DNA of 64,000 nucleotides from Parabacteroides sp. AD58 (GCF_023744375.2 NZ_CP146284.1:2294001-2358000); one strand, 5' to 3'. Shown: positions 27,204 to 37,812, counted from the stretch's first letter. Numbers and translations: made by a program. Notes: generated from the letters alone by a model not told the origin.

Positions 27204-29048
27204 TTATTGATACGGATTCTTTACAAACTTTGGATTGTTATTCACCCAATTCAAATCTACAAAATTATAATAATTTTTCATTTGGAAATATCGAGGATAT
27301 GGTTCTGTATTTACCTGTTGCTTAATAAATACCCATTTACCATCTGCCGGATCTCCAGGAGCATTTACTCGGTAAGGATATAAAGCCCATTGCTGAGCAT
27401 TTGGATCATTTGTAACACCATTCCAAACCTTGTCTGCCAAACGCCAACGTTTCATATCCCAATAACGATGATCTTCAAAAGCGAACTCAACTCGATTTTC
27501 TCGAACAATATCATCTAATGTAACGCTTTCCAATGGCTGAATACCTGCACGATCACGAATCACATTAATATATTTCACTGCATCCGCATTATTACCTAAC
27601 TCAAATGAAGCTTCACAGGCAATCATATAAGCTTCAGCAATACGGAAATATGGCCACCACAACTCAGAATTACGTCCTCGAGTAGAAGCTAAAGAGGTTT
27701 CATCTATAAACTTACGATAAAAGAATCCTGTCTTATTAACATACTGATTATTATTGGCAATTGGACCATTCACAGATGTAATAGTTAAGCCATTAGCATC
27801 TTTAGAATCTTGAGTAGATACTAAAGTTGTCCATTTACCATTTTGCTTTATCAACTGTCCAGCCTGTAATACAACCTCAGTTCCCTTAAAATTAGCTCCA
27901 GGATAAATTACAGTACCCCATAAACGGCCATCTTTATTAGCAAAAGCATCTTCCGGTTCATCATAAAATACATAATCACCATTCGCTTCTTGTATCTTAA
28001 TTGCACCATTCCGATTATCAATGTATTCAAAAGCTTCTACCAAATTTAAAATGGGTCCACCATAGCAACGATCGATATCTTCTGCATGAGAAGCTGGAAT
28101 ATTAAACTTCGTAAATTCAACCGTTTTGCCTGGATATTTATAATCACAAGACCATATTACTTCTGTATTACCAGTTTTCACATTAATAGCATTATAAAAT
28201 GCTAATCCTGGATCATTCGCATCTGTCATCAATGTATATACTCCACTATTAATAACTGCAGTAGAAGCTTCCAAGGCCGTCTGATAATATCCTTGTGCAC
28301 GATCAGCAGGAATTCCAACTTCCCCCCCAGCTGTTTTTATAGGAGATGGCATTTTATTATTATAGTTTGCCAACGATCCTGCATATAAAGCAGCTCGAGC
28401 CTTTAACATTAAAGCAGCCCATTTTGTTGCTCTCGCAGCATTAGTTGTCGGTTCAACTGGTAACATATCAGCGATCTCAGAACACTCAGAAATAATATAA
28501 TCATACAGTTCAGCTTCTGTTGAACGTGGGATTTGCATGTTTTCAATTTCCATACCTGGATATGTAAACACTTCATCTCCAACAATAGGCATACCACCAA
28601 GACCACGTCCCATGCAGAAATAAACCCATGCCCGAAGGAAACGAGTTTCACCCTCTAACCGCTTCTGCTCACTTTCTTCCAAAGCTGTTGTTGTACGTAT
28701 TCCGGCCAAAAATTGATTTAAATCACGAATAAACTCATAATCATAAGTTCTCCAACGATCTTCCTCGAACTCAGTACGAGTATCTGGACCGCCATCACAA
28801 CGCGCAGCCTCATCCAAGATCGTCATAGAATATGATCCATCACCATCTTTCGTTCTTTGCCCCCACTGCTTTCCTTCCATTCGACCGTAATAATTTGCCA
28901 AAACAGATTTAATCATAACTGCATCGTTGAAAATCTGTTCATTTGTCAAAACATCATCTGGTTCTTGTTCCAAAAAATCCTTGCAACTATTCAACGATAA
29001 TGTCAGTGATGTAACCGCTGCGATAGTTAATATATATTTCAATTTCAT
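27204..29048 (-). CDS. SusD/RagB family glycan-binding lipoprotein
   Basis: 614 residues. Lipobox LNSC (Cys22) followed by KDFLEQEPDDVLTNEQIF, the standard SusD opening. TPR-like helices follow (RFLRAWVYFCMGRGLGGMPIV), and the C-terminal RagB region has the classic YFRIAEAYMIACEASFELGN and YINVIRDRAG and EFAFEDHRYWDMKRW. It is a surface lipoprotein that caps the SusC barrel and captures oligosaccharide. Starts 5 bp after susC, so they are translationally close. Confidence 0.96.
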   Translation of the reverse strand: MKLKYILTIAAVTSLTLSLNSCKDFLEQEPDDVLTNEQIFNDAVMIKSVLANYYGRMEGKQWGQRTKDGDGSYSMTILDEAARCDGGPDTRTEFEEDRWRTYDYEFIRDLNQFLAGIRTTTALEESEQKRLEGETRFLRAWVYFCMGRGLGGMPIVGDEVFTYPGMEIENMQIPRSTEAELYDYIISECSEIADMLPVEPTTNAARATKWAALMLKARAALYAGSLANYNNKMPSPIKTAGGEVGIPADRAQGYYQTALEASTAVINSGVYTLMTDANDPGLAFYNAINVKTGNTEVIWSCDYKYPGKTVEFTKFNIPASHAEDIDRCYGGPILNLVEAFEYIDNRNGAIKIQEANGDYVFYDEPEDAFANKDGRLWGTVIYPGANFKGTEVVLQAGQLIKQNGKWTTLVSTQDSKDANGLTITSVNGPIANNNQYVNKTGFFYRKFIDETSLASTRGRNSELWWPYFRIAEAYMIACEASFELGNNADAVKYINVIRDRAGIQPLESVTLDDIVRENRVEFAFEDHRYWDMKRWRLADKVWNGVTNDPNAQQWALYPYRVNAPGDPADGKWVFIKQQVNTEPYPRYFQMKNYYNFVDLNWVNNNPKFVKNPYQ

Positions 29049-29053
29049 AATCC

Positions 29054-32000
29054 TTAGAATTTAACATTTAAACCTATATTAATAGTACGCGTAGTAGGCG
29101 TCACCAAACCTGAATCCTTAATAACCTCCGGATCTGTACCAGGAATATTTGAAATTGTAAACAGGTTCTGTGCAGACAGATAAATACGACAATCTTGCAT
29201 CCATGCCTTTTCTAACCATAACTGCGGTAAAGTATAACCGATCTCAAAATTCTTCAGTTTAATGTAGCGAACTCTCTGAATCCAGAAATCACTATCCCAA
29301 TAATTACTATGAGAACTATTACCAATTAATGGCATTGGATATTTTCCAGAGATTAATTCACTATTTGCATCCCAAATATCAGCCAAAGTCCAAGTATCCT
29401 CCAACATATATTGTGGCATATTACCACCATCATGGAACGGCAATTTATTTTCATAATTTGGTGCATAAGATGATAACGCAGAACCTGTAAAGTCCAATGC
29501 AATATCAAAGCCCTTCCACGAGGCACTAAAGTTAATACCATAACTCAAAATTGGGTTAAAATCACCACTCGTATTATATCCAATCGGACGTTTATCCATG
29601 TCATTGATTACACCATCTCCATTTTGGTCCACATACTTTATATCTCCTGGACGTAACGTCGTATTACCATGGTCATCATTATCAATCGGCCAAGAAGCAA
29701 TTTCTTCCCAACTTGTAAATTGCCCATCTGATTCATAGCCCCAAAAGATTTGATCATAACGATGAACCGTACCATTTCGATATTCATCCCAAGAGTTACT
29801 ATAACGCTGTTTATATCGATCCCATACATATTTACGGGATAAAGTCATATTACCTCCTATAGAATAATAGAAATCATCCACAGAATCATTCCAACGCAAG
29901 CTCATATCAACACCTGTATGAACATCAGATTCTAAGTTTTCTTGTGGTAATGTAAATCCGACTTCTGAAGGTAACAATAAATCATAACGTGAAGCTGGCA
30001 AACCGGTACGTAAACGACGGAAATAGTCAAAAGATCCACTTAAACGATTATCCAAAAATGAAACGTCTAAACCAATATCCAAAATCTTAGCTTTAATCCA
30101 AGACAAAGTAGTTACAGGCAGTCCTCTTGGCTTTGAGCCTATCACATACTCACCATCTATTACCGAACCACCATTCTTATATGTGTATCCAGACAAATAG
30201 TCAAATGCAGCATAAGCACTACCCAAATCATCATCACCAACTAAACCATAAGAAGCACGAATCTTCAAATCATTAAAGATATCAGACACTTTCCATTCTT
30301 TCCAAAAAGATTCTTCAGAGATACGCCATCCTACAGATGCCGAGGGGAAGAAGCCCCAACGATGTTCTGGCGGGAATTTCCAAGAGCCATCATAGCGCGC
30401 TGAAAACTCTAATAAATACTTATTGGCAAAATCGTAATTAAAGCGACCCAACCAACCCATTCTTGCCTCTGTTTCGTTACCTTCATCATTATAAGTATCC
30501 ATCGTCTCGTAATCTATCAGATGCAATGAATTAGCAGTAGGCACACTGTGTACCCATACATTAGGAGTATTTAACTTAGAAGATTCAAAACCTACAACAG
30601 CATTCACATTATGTTCACCAAACGATTTAACATAATTCAACTGAATATTTGCAGTTAACTCTTCGTTATGTCCCATCGTTCTCTCACGCCAAGGATTATT
30701 ATTTTCAAATATTACAGGATATGTATCAGTTGCCTCATCATACCCATAAAGTTTATAGGTATATTCCTGATTATTCACAATCTGATTCGCATAATAATAA
30801 CCAAACAAAGCCTTCGCTGTTAAACCATCAAATATCTTATATTCAGCATTTAAGTTTAGCTGAATAACTCTCCAGTCCTTCTGATATTTACCTGACTTCT
30901 CATAATTCAACCAACCAAAATTAGTTGCAGGGTTTGTAGAGGTCTGCGTCGGATAATCAGGATTATCATTTGCAAATGGTCGTTTTGTAGGCAAATTACG
31001 ATAAGTACCAAATACAGGCATCCAATAATCATCCTCTTCTGGAACTCCTGGATTGACAGTCGTTTCGATACGTCCATTCATAGATGCACCTATCTTTAAT
31101 TTATCATTAATTTGCGATTCAATATTCATTTGAACATTTGTACGATGGAAACCACCATAATTAACGATCATGGCATCTTGATTCATGTGCCCTAAAGAGA
31201 AATAATAATTAATCTTATCGGAACCACCAGAAACATTAGCACTAGCATAATATTGTGGAGAAGTATTCCATATGTAGTCATACCAATCGAATGGCACATA
31301 TCCTTTTTCAGTTCCTTGCATCCATTTTGCATAATCTTCTTGCGAATAAGTACGTGAAGCTACATTTTGAACTGTTTCAGAAGCTATATAATGACTTAAA
31401 TAAGTCGAGACATCTGCAGGTTTAGCAAATTTAGATGGATTCTGCCAACCATAATACATATTAATACCTACTGTATTTTTTGTATTTCGTGAACCTTTCT
31501 TCGTCGTTACAACAACAACACCATTGGCTGCACGCACACCATAAATAGAAGCAGAAGCATCTTTCAAAATAGAGATAGATTCTATATCATGGAAGTCGAT
31601 ATTATTAAACTGACCTTCATCTTTTACAACTCCATCTATCACATACAACGGAGTACCCATATTACGAATCTGCACTTTGGTTGTTGCTCCCGGACGACCA
31701 TCCGTCTGCCGAAAGTTAACACCTGCAATCTTTCCAGCTAGCGCTGTAGAAGCATTTGCAGCCGTTACCTTTACCAAATCTTTTGCACCAACAGATGAAA
31801 TAGCACCTGTCAAAGTTGCCTTTTTCTGGGCTAAACCGAAACCTGTTACTACAACTTCATCCAAAGTTTCCGAATCTTCTCTTAAGGTAATTGTCAAATC
31901 CCCGTTTCCAGTCACTCTAACAGACTGACTTACAAATCCTATATAAGAGACCTCTAAAACAGCCTGGTCTGATACATCTAATGTAAAAAGGCCATCCATA

Positions 32001-32506
32001 TCTGAGATCGTTCCATTTGTTGTACCTTTTTCAACAATATTGGCCCCAATTATCGGTTGACCAGATGCATCCAGGATTTTTCCTTTAATAACTTTCTTCG
32101 ATTGTTGAGTTTCGAAATTATCGGCAATCGAGTTTGAATTATTCCTACTATTCCGAGGATACAATAAAATTTGGTTCTGAGAGATTTCATAAGTCAATCC
32201 CGTCGAATCAAAAATTGTATTTAAAACTTCTCGCAATGATTCATTCGATGCATTCAAACTAACACGAACAGATAAGTCCACCTTATTTGCATCATAAAAA
32301 AATGAATAACCACTGGCCTTCTCTATTTTGTTCATTGCCTCGCTCAAAGACACATTCGAAAACTGAACAGATATCGTATTCATTGTTTCCATCTGTATCT
32401 CAGAACTTTGTACATTTGGAGCTAATAAAACTAAACTTAATGACAAAGGGATTCTCCATATTTTCCCCTTGACAAAACCAAGCAAATGCTTTTTCATAAC
32501 TTTCAC
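29054..32506 (-). CDS. SusC/RagA TonB-dependent transporter with STN domain
   Basis: 1150 residues. Signal peptide to about residue 34, STN domain at ~42-117, carboxypeptidase-regulatory-like domain at ~138-210, TonB box DEVVVTGFG at 216-224, then plug (SIYGVRAANGVVVVTTKKG) and a 22-strand barrel. The STN domain means import is coupled to an anti-sigma factor in the inner membrane, which fits the fecR and sigma genes upstream. It takes up an oligosaccharide using TonB energy. A -7 box at 32673-32680 implies a leader of about 160 nt. Intact, even though its expected partner FecR carries a nonsense codon. Confidence 0.96.
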   Translation of the reverse strand: MKVMKKHLLGFVKGKIWRIPLSLSLVLLAPNVQSSEIQMETMNTISVQFSNVSLSEAMNKIEKASGYSFFYDANKVDLSVRVSLNASNESLREVLNTIFDSTGLTYEISQNQILLYPRNSRNNSNSIADNFETQQSKKVIKGKILDASGQPIIGANIVEKGTTNGTISDMDGLFTLDVSDQAVLEVSYIGFVSQSVRVTGNGDLTITLREDSETLDEVVVTGFGLAQKKATLTGAISSVGAKDLVKVTAANASTALAGKIAGVNFRQTDGRPGATTKVQIRNMGTPLYVIDGVVKDEGQFNNIDFHDIESISILKDASASIYGVRAANGVVVVTTKKGSRNTKNTVGINMYYGWQNPSKFAKPADVSTYLSHYIASETVQNVASRTYSQEDYAKWMQGTEKGYVPFDWYDYIWNTSPQYYASANVSGGSDKINYYFSLGHMNQDAMIVNYGGFHRTNVQMNIESQINDKLKIGASMNGRIETTVNPGVPEEDDYWMPVFGTYRNLPTKRPFANDNPDYPTQTSTNPATNFGWLNYEKSGKYQKDWRVIQLNLNAEYKIFDGLTAKALFGYYYANQIVNNQEYTYKLYGYDEATDTYPVIFENNNPWRERTMGHNEELTANIQLNYVKSFGEHNVNAVVGFESSKLNTPNVWVHSVPTANSLHLIDYETMDTYNDEGNETEARMGWLGRFNYDFANKYLLEFSARYDGSWKFPPEHRWGFFPSASVGWRISEESFWKEWKVSDIFNDLKIRASYGLVGDDDLGSAYAAFDYLSGYTYKNGGSVIDGEYVIGSKPRGLPVTTLSWIKAKILDIGLDVSFLDNRLSGSFDYFRRLRTGLPASRYDLLLPSEVGFTLPQENLESDVHTGVDMSLRWNDSVDDFYYSIGGNMTLSRKYVWDRYKQRYSNSWDEYRNGTVHRYDQIFWGYESDGQFTSWEEIASWPIDNDDHGNTTLRPGDIKYVDQNGDGVINDMDKRPIGYNTSGDFNPILSYGINFSASWKGFDIALDFTGSALSSYAPNYENKLPFHDGGNMPQYMLEDTWTLADIWDANSELISGKYPMPLIGNSSHSNYWDSDFWIQRVRYIKLKNFEIGYTLPQLWLEKAWMQDCRIYLSAQNLFTISNIPGTDPEVIKDSGLVTPTTRTINIGLNVKF

Positions 32507-32672
32507 ATTAAGATTAATAAATAATTACCACTATACCACATATCAAACTATGTTTTTCATGTTATTAAACTTTTCCCATAGGCCATAAATTTAAAGATTA
32601 AACAAAATTTTAATATTAGTTCCAAATATTATTCTAATCAAATGTTTCTTTTCATAACATTTATCGCTAATA

Positions 32673-32680
32673 CAAAAATA
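32673..32680 (-). promoter_or_regulatory. -7-like box upstream of susC
   Basis: TATTTTTG on the minus strand, 166 bp before the susC ATG, in the 241-bp gap after fecR. It could be a housekeeping promoter; an ECF-sigma promoter elsewhere in the gap cannot be excluded. Confidence 0.35.
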
Positions 32681-32747
32681 GAGTCGCACAAAATCTATTT
32701 ATCCCCCATATAAATTCTATTTTTAACTAAATAAGTCTTGTATTCTA

Positions 32748-33746
32748 TCATTCATTGATTACCAAAATACTGTCCTCATTAAAATGATACTGCACAGGAG
32801 AAATACGGGAAATTAAGCGCATTACCTCTTCTATAGGCTCGTCTGTCAAGGTAAAAGTAAAAGCATGATCTTCTGATATATTTTGCCCAACAATTATTCT
32901 TATATCATACCACTTTTCTAAATATTTCATGACTTCCACTAAAGTTTTTTTCTCTATACTTAATGTATCTTTTGCCCAAACTGACTCAAAACAGGCATCT
33001 ATTTTTTTAGTTTCAATATTTTTTCTTCGAGGTGAATAAACAGCCATTTCTCCCGGCTTAATTTTCTTTAATAAATGATCTTTTTCTACAGCAACAGAAC
33101 CTCTCAACAATGAAACTTTTGTTTCTCCAGTCAAGTCTTCTTTTACCGTAAAAGCAGTACCAAAAACCCGCACTTCTATATCTTTAGTTTCTACAATAAA
33201 TGGTCTCTTAGCATCCTTATAAACATCAAAGAAGGCCTCTCCTTCCAAATGTACTTTCCGGTTTACTGCATTATTTTCTATAAAACAAGTAATAGTTGAA
33301 CCTTTTTTTATCTATATAATTGAACTGTCAGGCAGAAGTATCTTTGATTTTCCTGTAAGAGCGGTATAAACCGTTGGTACAAATTCTCTTTCATTTGCCT
33401 TATACCTATTTAAATAATAATAAAGCCCTGCCACAAATAAAACCGCAACAGCTACCCAAGCAAAGCGCCTCCATACAAACCAAACGGAACGTGTCTTCTG
33501 CTGATGCAGACGTTGCTCCATCTTATTCCATAAAGAGTCAATATCCTGTTCTTTCTTATTTTCAAGCTGATTCCCCAATAATACAATCCATAGTTTTTTT
33601 AATGCAGCATACATTTCTTTCGAAGAGGTAGAACTGTTCATCCACATAGATAATTTTATTTTCTCCTCCTCACTTAAATTCCCTTTAAAGTCTCTCAACA
33701 AAAGTCTCCAAGGAATATCTCTATCCGAATTTTTTTCATTATTCAT
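32748..33746 (-). pseudogene. FecR family anti-sigma factor interrupted by one in-frame amber codon
   Basis: Two reading blocks, 33746-33312 and 33311-32748, are in the same frame with one TAG between them (33312-33314, codon 145 of 333). The first carries the cytoplasmic sigma-binding part, a membrane helix at ~93-110 (VWRRFAWVAVAVLFVAGLYY) and the start of the FecR domain (KSKILLPDSSII). The second continues it: IKKGSTITCF, HLEGEAFFDV, FGTAFTV, then a C-terminal STN-binding region. In other FecR proteins the residue after LPDxSxI/V is Trp, so TGG to TAG fits a single G-to-A change. It follows the propeller gene by 13 bp. The rest looks uneroded, so the change is recent, suppressed, or a sequencing error. 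Confidence 0.88.
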
Positions 33747-33759
33747 ATATAATGCGCTA

Positions 33760-35214
33760 TTAATCTACAATTTGAAATCTTGATTTATTTTCTTTCTGCT
33801 GAACACGTCGGTATATTGACAACGAATTATTATCCACCTTGCCTGTAATAAACTCCGGAATATTATATGACTTTAATAACGTCTGATAATAACAGACATC
33901 TTTTTGCGGGAGCAAGAATGGTTTTCCAAATCTTCCATCAGCAGAAAAATGGGCTATATAAGGCCGGGTATACAATCCATCCATACGTCTGCTACTAAAA
34001 ATGACCCAACGTCCCGACGAAGACCACGAATGATAGCTTTCAGTATCAAAACTATTTACATTCTCTGCATATCGACCTTCTCCTGAATGTAAATCTATAA
34101 CATATAAATCGGCATCCTTATGCCAAATGGGGAAAGTTCCATATGCAGAAACCGTTCCCAGCAAATAGCGGCCGTCTGGAGAAATCCGTGGAAAAGAAAA
34201 ACTCTTATTTTCCTTATCCGCAAAAAATAAAGTATCAATAGTCTTGCCAATATGACCTGAACCTTCGTCAAAAGGAATACGACACAGATTATATTTTAAA
34301 TTCTGAATAGAATCTGGGACACTTTTAGCTTTTGCAGAACAAAAATACAAAAACTTTCCATCTGGAGAAAAAGCCGGAAATGTTTCATAAGCACCATCCT
34401 GGGCTATCCGTGGAGAAGATATAATCAAGTGTTCTTTTACATTATACACAATGACATCCGAGGCCTTATCAAAAACCTCAACTCTTTGTGTCGGATGAAA
34501 ACCCTGAGAGGTTTTATTTGTTGAAAAAGCTATATAATTTCCGGAAGGATGCCAATAAGGATAGACCAGAGGAGATATGGTCTCTTTGACTTTTGTATCA
34601 ATAAAATCAATATGATCTTCATCAACAATAACAGTTCCCCCATACGTAGAACGCATATGGAACATATAATGCCGGGGATTCCAATTACAGAACGAATGAC
34701 AATTCATGCAATTATTCCCAGTCGAAGTATTTTCTATAATAACACTTTGATCAAAATTCGTCAGATTCCGTTGATAAATACCCATCTGATTCCAGATCTC
34801 ATATCCCGGCTCAATTAAACGATAAGCGATATATTCATCTATCATATCCGTTGATACTTCAATTGAAAAAGGGGCAAAAGCCACCTGATTGCCTTTTCGG
34901 TCCACAACAACTGTTACGTTTACAGACTTACCTTTTGCCTGCTGCAAAAAGTCATGCCATTCTTTTATAGGAACAGAAGTCTGATTATTCGAAGCTTTAA
35001 CCACTAAAGAATGATCATCCACCTCATATTTAACAAATGACAGTTTTTCTCCTTTCACTGAGAAATTTAATGGAGCAATATTATAAGGGACAGTAATATT
35101 TTTATAATCAGGAACGATCACAACTTCTTCTTTCAAATGCTGATCTACTGTATAATCATTCTTACAAGAAGAGATTATTACTACCGAGAAAAACACTAAG
35201 AAAATGTATTTCAT
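33760..35214 (-). CDS. PD40/TolB-like propeller lipoprotein with a CxxCH motif
   Basis: 484 residues. Lipobox ISSC (Cys17), an N-terminal beta domain (~25-120), then CMNCH at residues 169-173 in a cysteine/histidine-rich stretch (NNCMNCHSFCNWNPRHYMFH), then WD40-like repeats of the TolB kind (YPYWHPSGNYIAFSTNK, FPAFSPDGKFLYFCSA, FPRISPDGRYLLGTVS, HSWSSSGRWVIFSSRR). CxxCH is the covalent haem attachment motif of c-type cytochromes, but no other cytochrome feature is obvious. Related proteins are often labelled cytochrome c biosynthesis protein without proof. Its place between the sigma and anti-sigma genes suggests a signalling or surface-sensing role; function unknown. Confidence 0.8.
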   Translation of the reverse strand: MKYIFLVFFSVVIISSCKNDYTVDQHLKEEVVIVPDYKNITVPYNIAPLNFSVKGEKLSFVKYEVDDHSLVVKASNNQTSVPIKEWHDFLQQAKGKSVNVTVVVDRKGNQVAFAPFSIEVSTDMIDEYIAYRLIEPGYEIWNQMGIYQRNLTNFDQSVIIENTSTGNNCMNCHSFCNWNPRHYMFHMRSTYGGTVIVDEDHIDFIDTKVKETISPLVYPYWHPSGNYIAFSTNKTSQGFHPTQRVEVFDKASDVIVYNVKEHLIISSPRIAQDGAYETFPAFSPDGKFLYFCSAKAKSVPDSIQNLKYNLCRIPFDEGSGHIGKTIDTLFFADKENKSFSFPRISPDGRYLLGTVSAYGTFPIWHKDADLYVIDLHSGEGRYAENVNSFDTESYHSWSSSGRWVIFSSRRMDGLYTRPYIAHFSADGRFGKPFLLPQKDVCYYQTLLKSYNIPEFITGKVDNNSLSIYRRVQQKENKSRFQIVD

Positions 35215-35225
35215 TTCTCACCTCC

Positions 35226-37001
35226 TTACTTCTTAAATAACAAATAAAACCAATAAGTTTTACCATGCGCTCTCTTCATCTCTTCAACAAAGTTTATATA
35301 CCCACGTTTGTCAGCCAAATCTTGAGAAAAAGAACCATACGCCTGCTCAGTCGCCAAACTCACTCCCATTTTAGCCCAATTTCCAGGGGTATCTTGTTCT
35401 AATGCGATTACAGCCTGTTGTTCATTTAACGATAACTCGGGCCATATATCTGTATGATAATACGCATCATACAACTTCTTAAATGCAGATAAATCCTTAT
35501 TTAGCAAAATAAAACCAACCCAATATTCAAACGCCATTCTATTCTGAGGATTATTCGTAACCAACAACTTCAAGGTATACATAAAATTGGAAGACACTGC
35601 ATACGAACCGTGCCCTCGTAATGACAATCTTTTTGCTACATATTCTTCATTGGCAGCAATTAACGAATCCCCTAAAAATTGTCTCTGTTTTTCAGCCCAG
35701 CTTTTATAAAAAAAAGTATTCTCCAGTAAAGCTATATACTTTTCTGCCACCCGATAATTACCCTCTATAATATTGGTTTCAATCAGCCTTTGCATCAAAC
35801 GGACATTTCCCTTCGTGCTCGTAACATATCCCTCAAATGCAAATTTTTGTGAGGACGCTATATCTCCTACTTGATAACAAATATCAGAATAAATCATTGC
35901 CGACATCAATGAATTGTCCCATTCTGACAACAAAGATTTACTTCCATTCTGTGGAAATGAAAACATTTTATTTCCAAGCTCGCCTTGACATGCCAAAGCC
36001 AAATTCAATACATTCATAGTCAGATCAGACGCTCTTTCCTCATTAAATGTTGCAATTATCTTATTCCACTGTTGATTTCTTAAATACCAATCGCGTTCAT
36101 AACTATATAATTGCATTCTGTCCTGCGTGTGATAAACACCGTACAAGCCTCCCAGCAGCAGAAACAATGAAAACATCATACTCCACAATTGAGGTATTCT
36201 CTTTTCTGACAACCAACATCCCAATAATATTGAAAGAAGGCAGCTGCCCCAAACGTAGTACACCTTCTGTGCTTCCGGTAAAAACTCACAATAGAAATCA
36301 GGTTTAATTATTTGCCGACCATCTACAGCCCAATTCATTCCCAAAGGAAGAATGATCCATACACCACCAGCAATCAGAAAAGAAGCAATAGTTCCTATCA
36401 CATGCGTTCTATGTAATTTCCACTCACAGACAACCAGTCCTGCTATAAATAAAGAATAAACCGGACCAGCCAATAAATACACTAAAGATAAAAGAAAGAT
36501 CCCCAACAGCCATCGGTTAGATCGATGGATATTCTTCAAATAGATCAACCAGCCACTAAAACACATCAGACAAGCAATGGAACCTGACAGATGGTAATAT
36601 AAATTGGTATGTAAAAAGACTAAGCCAATAATCGGGATTAAAGCAAGGGAATCTACCCACAAAAGATTCTTTCCAGACAATTCACATAAAACTTTTTTCC
36701 CTATATATCCAATTGACACTAAAAGCAAAGAAGTAAATAGAGCGCCAAAAAACGGGACAATATAAAACTGCCGAAAAAAACCGGCCAGATAATCCACTAA
36801 CCCTCCTGGAACCAGCACCGTATCCCATACATATTGCCTGGTCAACTGAAACAACTGCAATTGCTCTTGATAGAAAAAAAAGTATGAATACTGACATTGC
36901 AAAAATAATCCTATTCCAATAAACACCAAGCCCCAATATATAAGACTATTCCGTTGCATATCTATCTTTCTTTTTATATATCTATAATTAATAGACGCCA
37001 T
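35226..37001 (-). CDS. Polytopic membrane protein, DUF6057-like
   Basis: 591 residues. Residues ~15-300 contain about nine or ten membrane helices; the remaining ~290 are soluble and helical, TPR-like (YVTSTKGNVRLMQRLIETN, YRVAEKYIALLENTFFYKSW). I associate it with DUF6057, seen in Bacteroidota, with moderate certainty; no enzymatic motif is visible. Start at 37001 (MASINYR) or at the internal Met at 36959 (MQRNSLIYWG) just before the first helix. It lies between sigma (33 bp) and the propeller gene (11 bp), so it is part of the sigma operon. Role unknown. Confidence 0.75.
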   Translation of the reverse strand: MASINYRYIKRKIDMQRNSLIYWGLVFIGIGLFLQCQYSYFFFYQEQLQLFQLTRQYVWDTVLVPGGLVDYLAGFFRQFYIVPFFGALFTSLLLVSIGYIGKKVLCELSGKNLLWVDSLALIPIIGLVFLHTNLYYHLSGSIACLMCFSGWLIYLKNIHRSNRWLLGIFLLSLVYLLAGPVYSLFIAGLVVCEWKLHRTHVIGTIASFLIAGGVWIILPLGMNWAVDGRQIIKPDFYCEFLPEAQKVYYVWGSCLLSILLGCWLSEKRIPQLWSMMFSLFLLLGGLYGVYHTQDRMQLYSYERDWYLRNQQWNKIIATFNEERASDLTMNVLNLALACQGELGNKMFSFPQNGSKSLLSEWDNSLMSAMIYSDICYQVGDIASSQKFAFEGYVTSTKGNVRLMQRLIETNIIEGNYRVAEKYIALLENTFFYKSWAEKQRQFLGDSLIAANEEYVAKRLSLRGHGSYAVSSNFMYTLKLLVTNNPQNRMAFEYWVGFILLNKDLSAFKKLYDAYYHTDIWPELSLNEQQAVIALEQDTPGNWAKMGVSLATEQAYGSFSQDLADKRGYINFVEEMKRAHGKTYWFYLLFKK

Positions 37002-37034
37002 TTGTAAAATTACCCCCTAAGCATCTTATTTCTC

Positions 37035-37580
37035 TTATGAATATTTTTCATTCAGAAATTTCCTGATTTTCTTTAATGCAATAGTTATCTGATTTTCCAC
37101 TGTTTTTTCAGAAATATGCATTTGTTCGGCCAGCTCTTTATTACTTAACAATTCAATCCTACTTTTTAGAAATATTTGCCTACACCGGTCAGGTAATAAT
37201 GAGACGGCTTCTTCTATCAAAACTGATAATTCTTTTATTTCTAAAAAAGAAGTCTCATTCTCTTGTCCAAGATCAAAATCCGGCATTTCCAACAAATAAC
37301 ATTGTTCTTTCTTAGTCCGAAAATACGAGATAACCTTATTCCGGGCAGATTGAAACAAATAAGCTTTTAAACTTGTGTGAATTTTTAAAGAGAATCTGTT
37401 CTCCCACAAAGACATAAAAATATCTAACACCAATTCTTCAGAAGACTCTGGATCATGTATAAAATAACTTATAAAAGATCTTAGAGGCTCAGCATAGTAA
37501 TAAAACAGGCGCTTGAAAGCTTTCTGATCACTACCTTTCAATAATTCTAAAATTATGTCTTCATCTTCTTTTCTCATCAA
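37035..37580 (-). CDS. ECF sigma factor of the Bacteroidota expansion type
   Basis: 181 residues. Region 2 at ~25-90 (DPESSEELVLDIFMSLWENRF, SARNKVISYFR), region 4 at ~120-175 (LPDRCRQIFLKSRIELLSNKELAEQMHISEKTVE). This is the type paired with FecR and SusC STN signalling. In most loci fecR follows directly; here two genes come between. It should activate the susCD unit. Because the only fecR in the operon is broken, the factor may be either unrestrained or inactive (some anti-sigma factors are also needed for activation). -7 box at 37618-37625. Confidence 0.93.
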   Translation of the reverse strand: MMRKEDEDIILELLKGSDQKAFKRLFYYYAEPLRSFISYFIHDPESSEELVLDIFMSLWENRFSLKIHTSLKAYLFQSARNKVISYFRTKKEQCYLLEMPDFDLGQENETSFLEIKELSVLIEEAVSLLPDRCRQIFLKSRIELLSNKELAEQMHISEKTVENQITIALKKIRKFLNEKYS

Positions 37581-37617
37581 TCGCCTACTTTATTTGTGTT
37601 CAAATCTAAAAGTCCGA

Positions 37618-37625
37618 CAAAAATA
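37618..37625 (-). promoter_or_regulatory. -7 box of the sigma operon
   Basis: TATTTTTG on the minus strand, 37 bp before the ATG. Confidence 0.5.
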
Positions 37626-37812
37626 AATAATTTTCTATTACATTAAAGCCCCACAATGTAATATAAGATATATGTTACATGGCTTTTCGCCAAACAATAT
37701 ACTTCATATACAATAGAAATTTATTTTCTGCTACAATTTTCAATCCGAATAATCCCCCAAACTCTTCATTAAATAGTATAGAATTCTTAGGAAGTATCTT
37801 ATAAATTATTTA

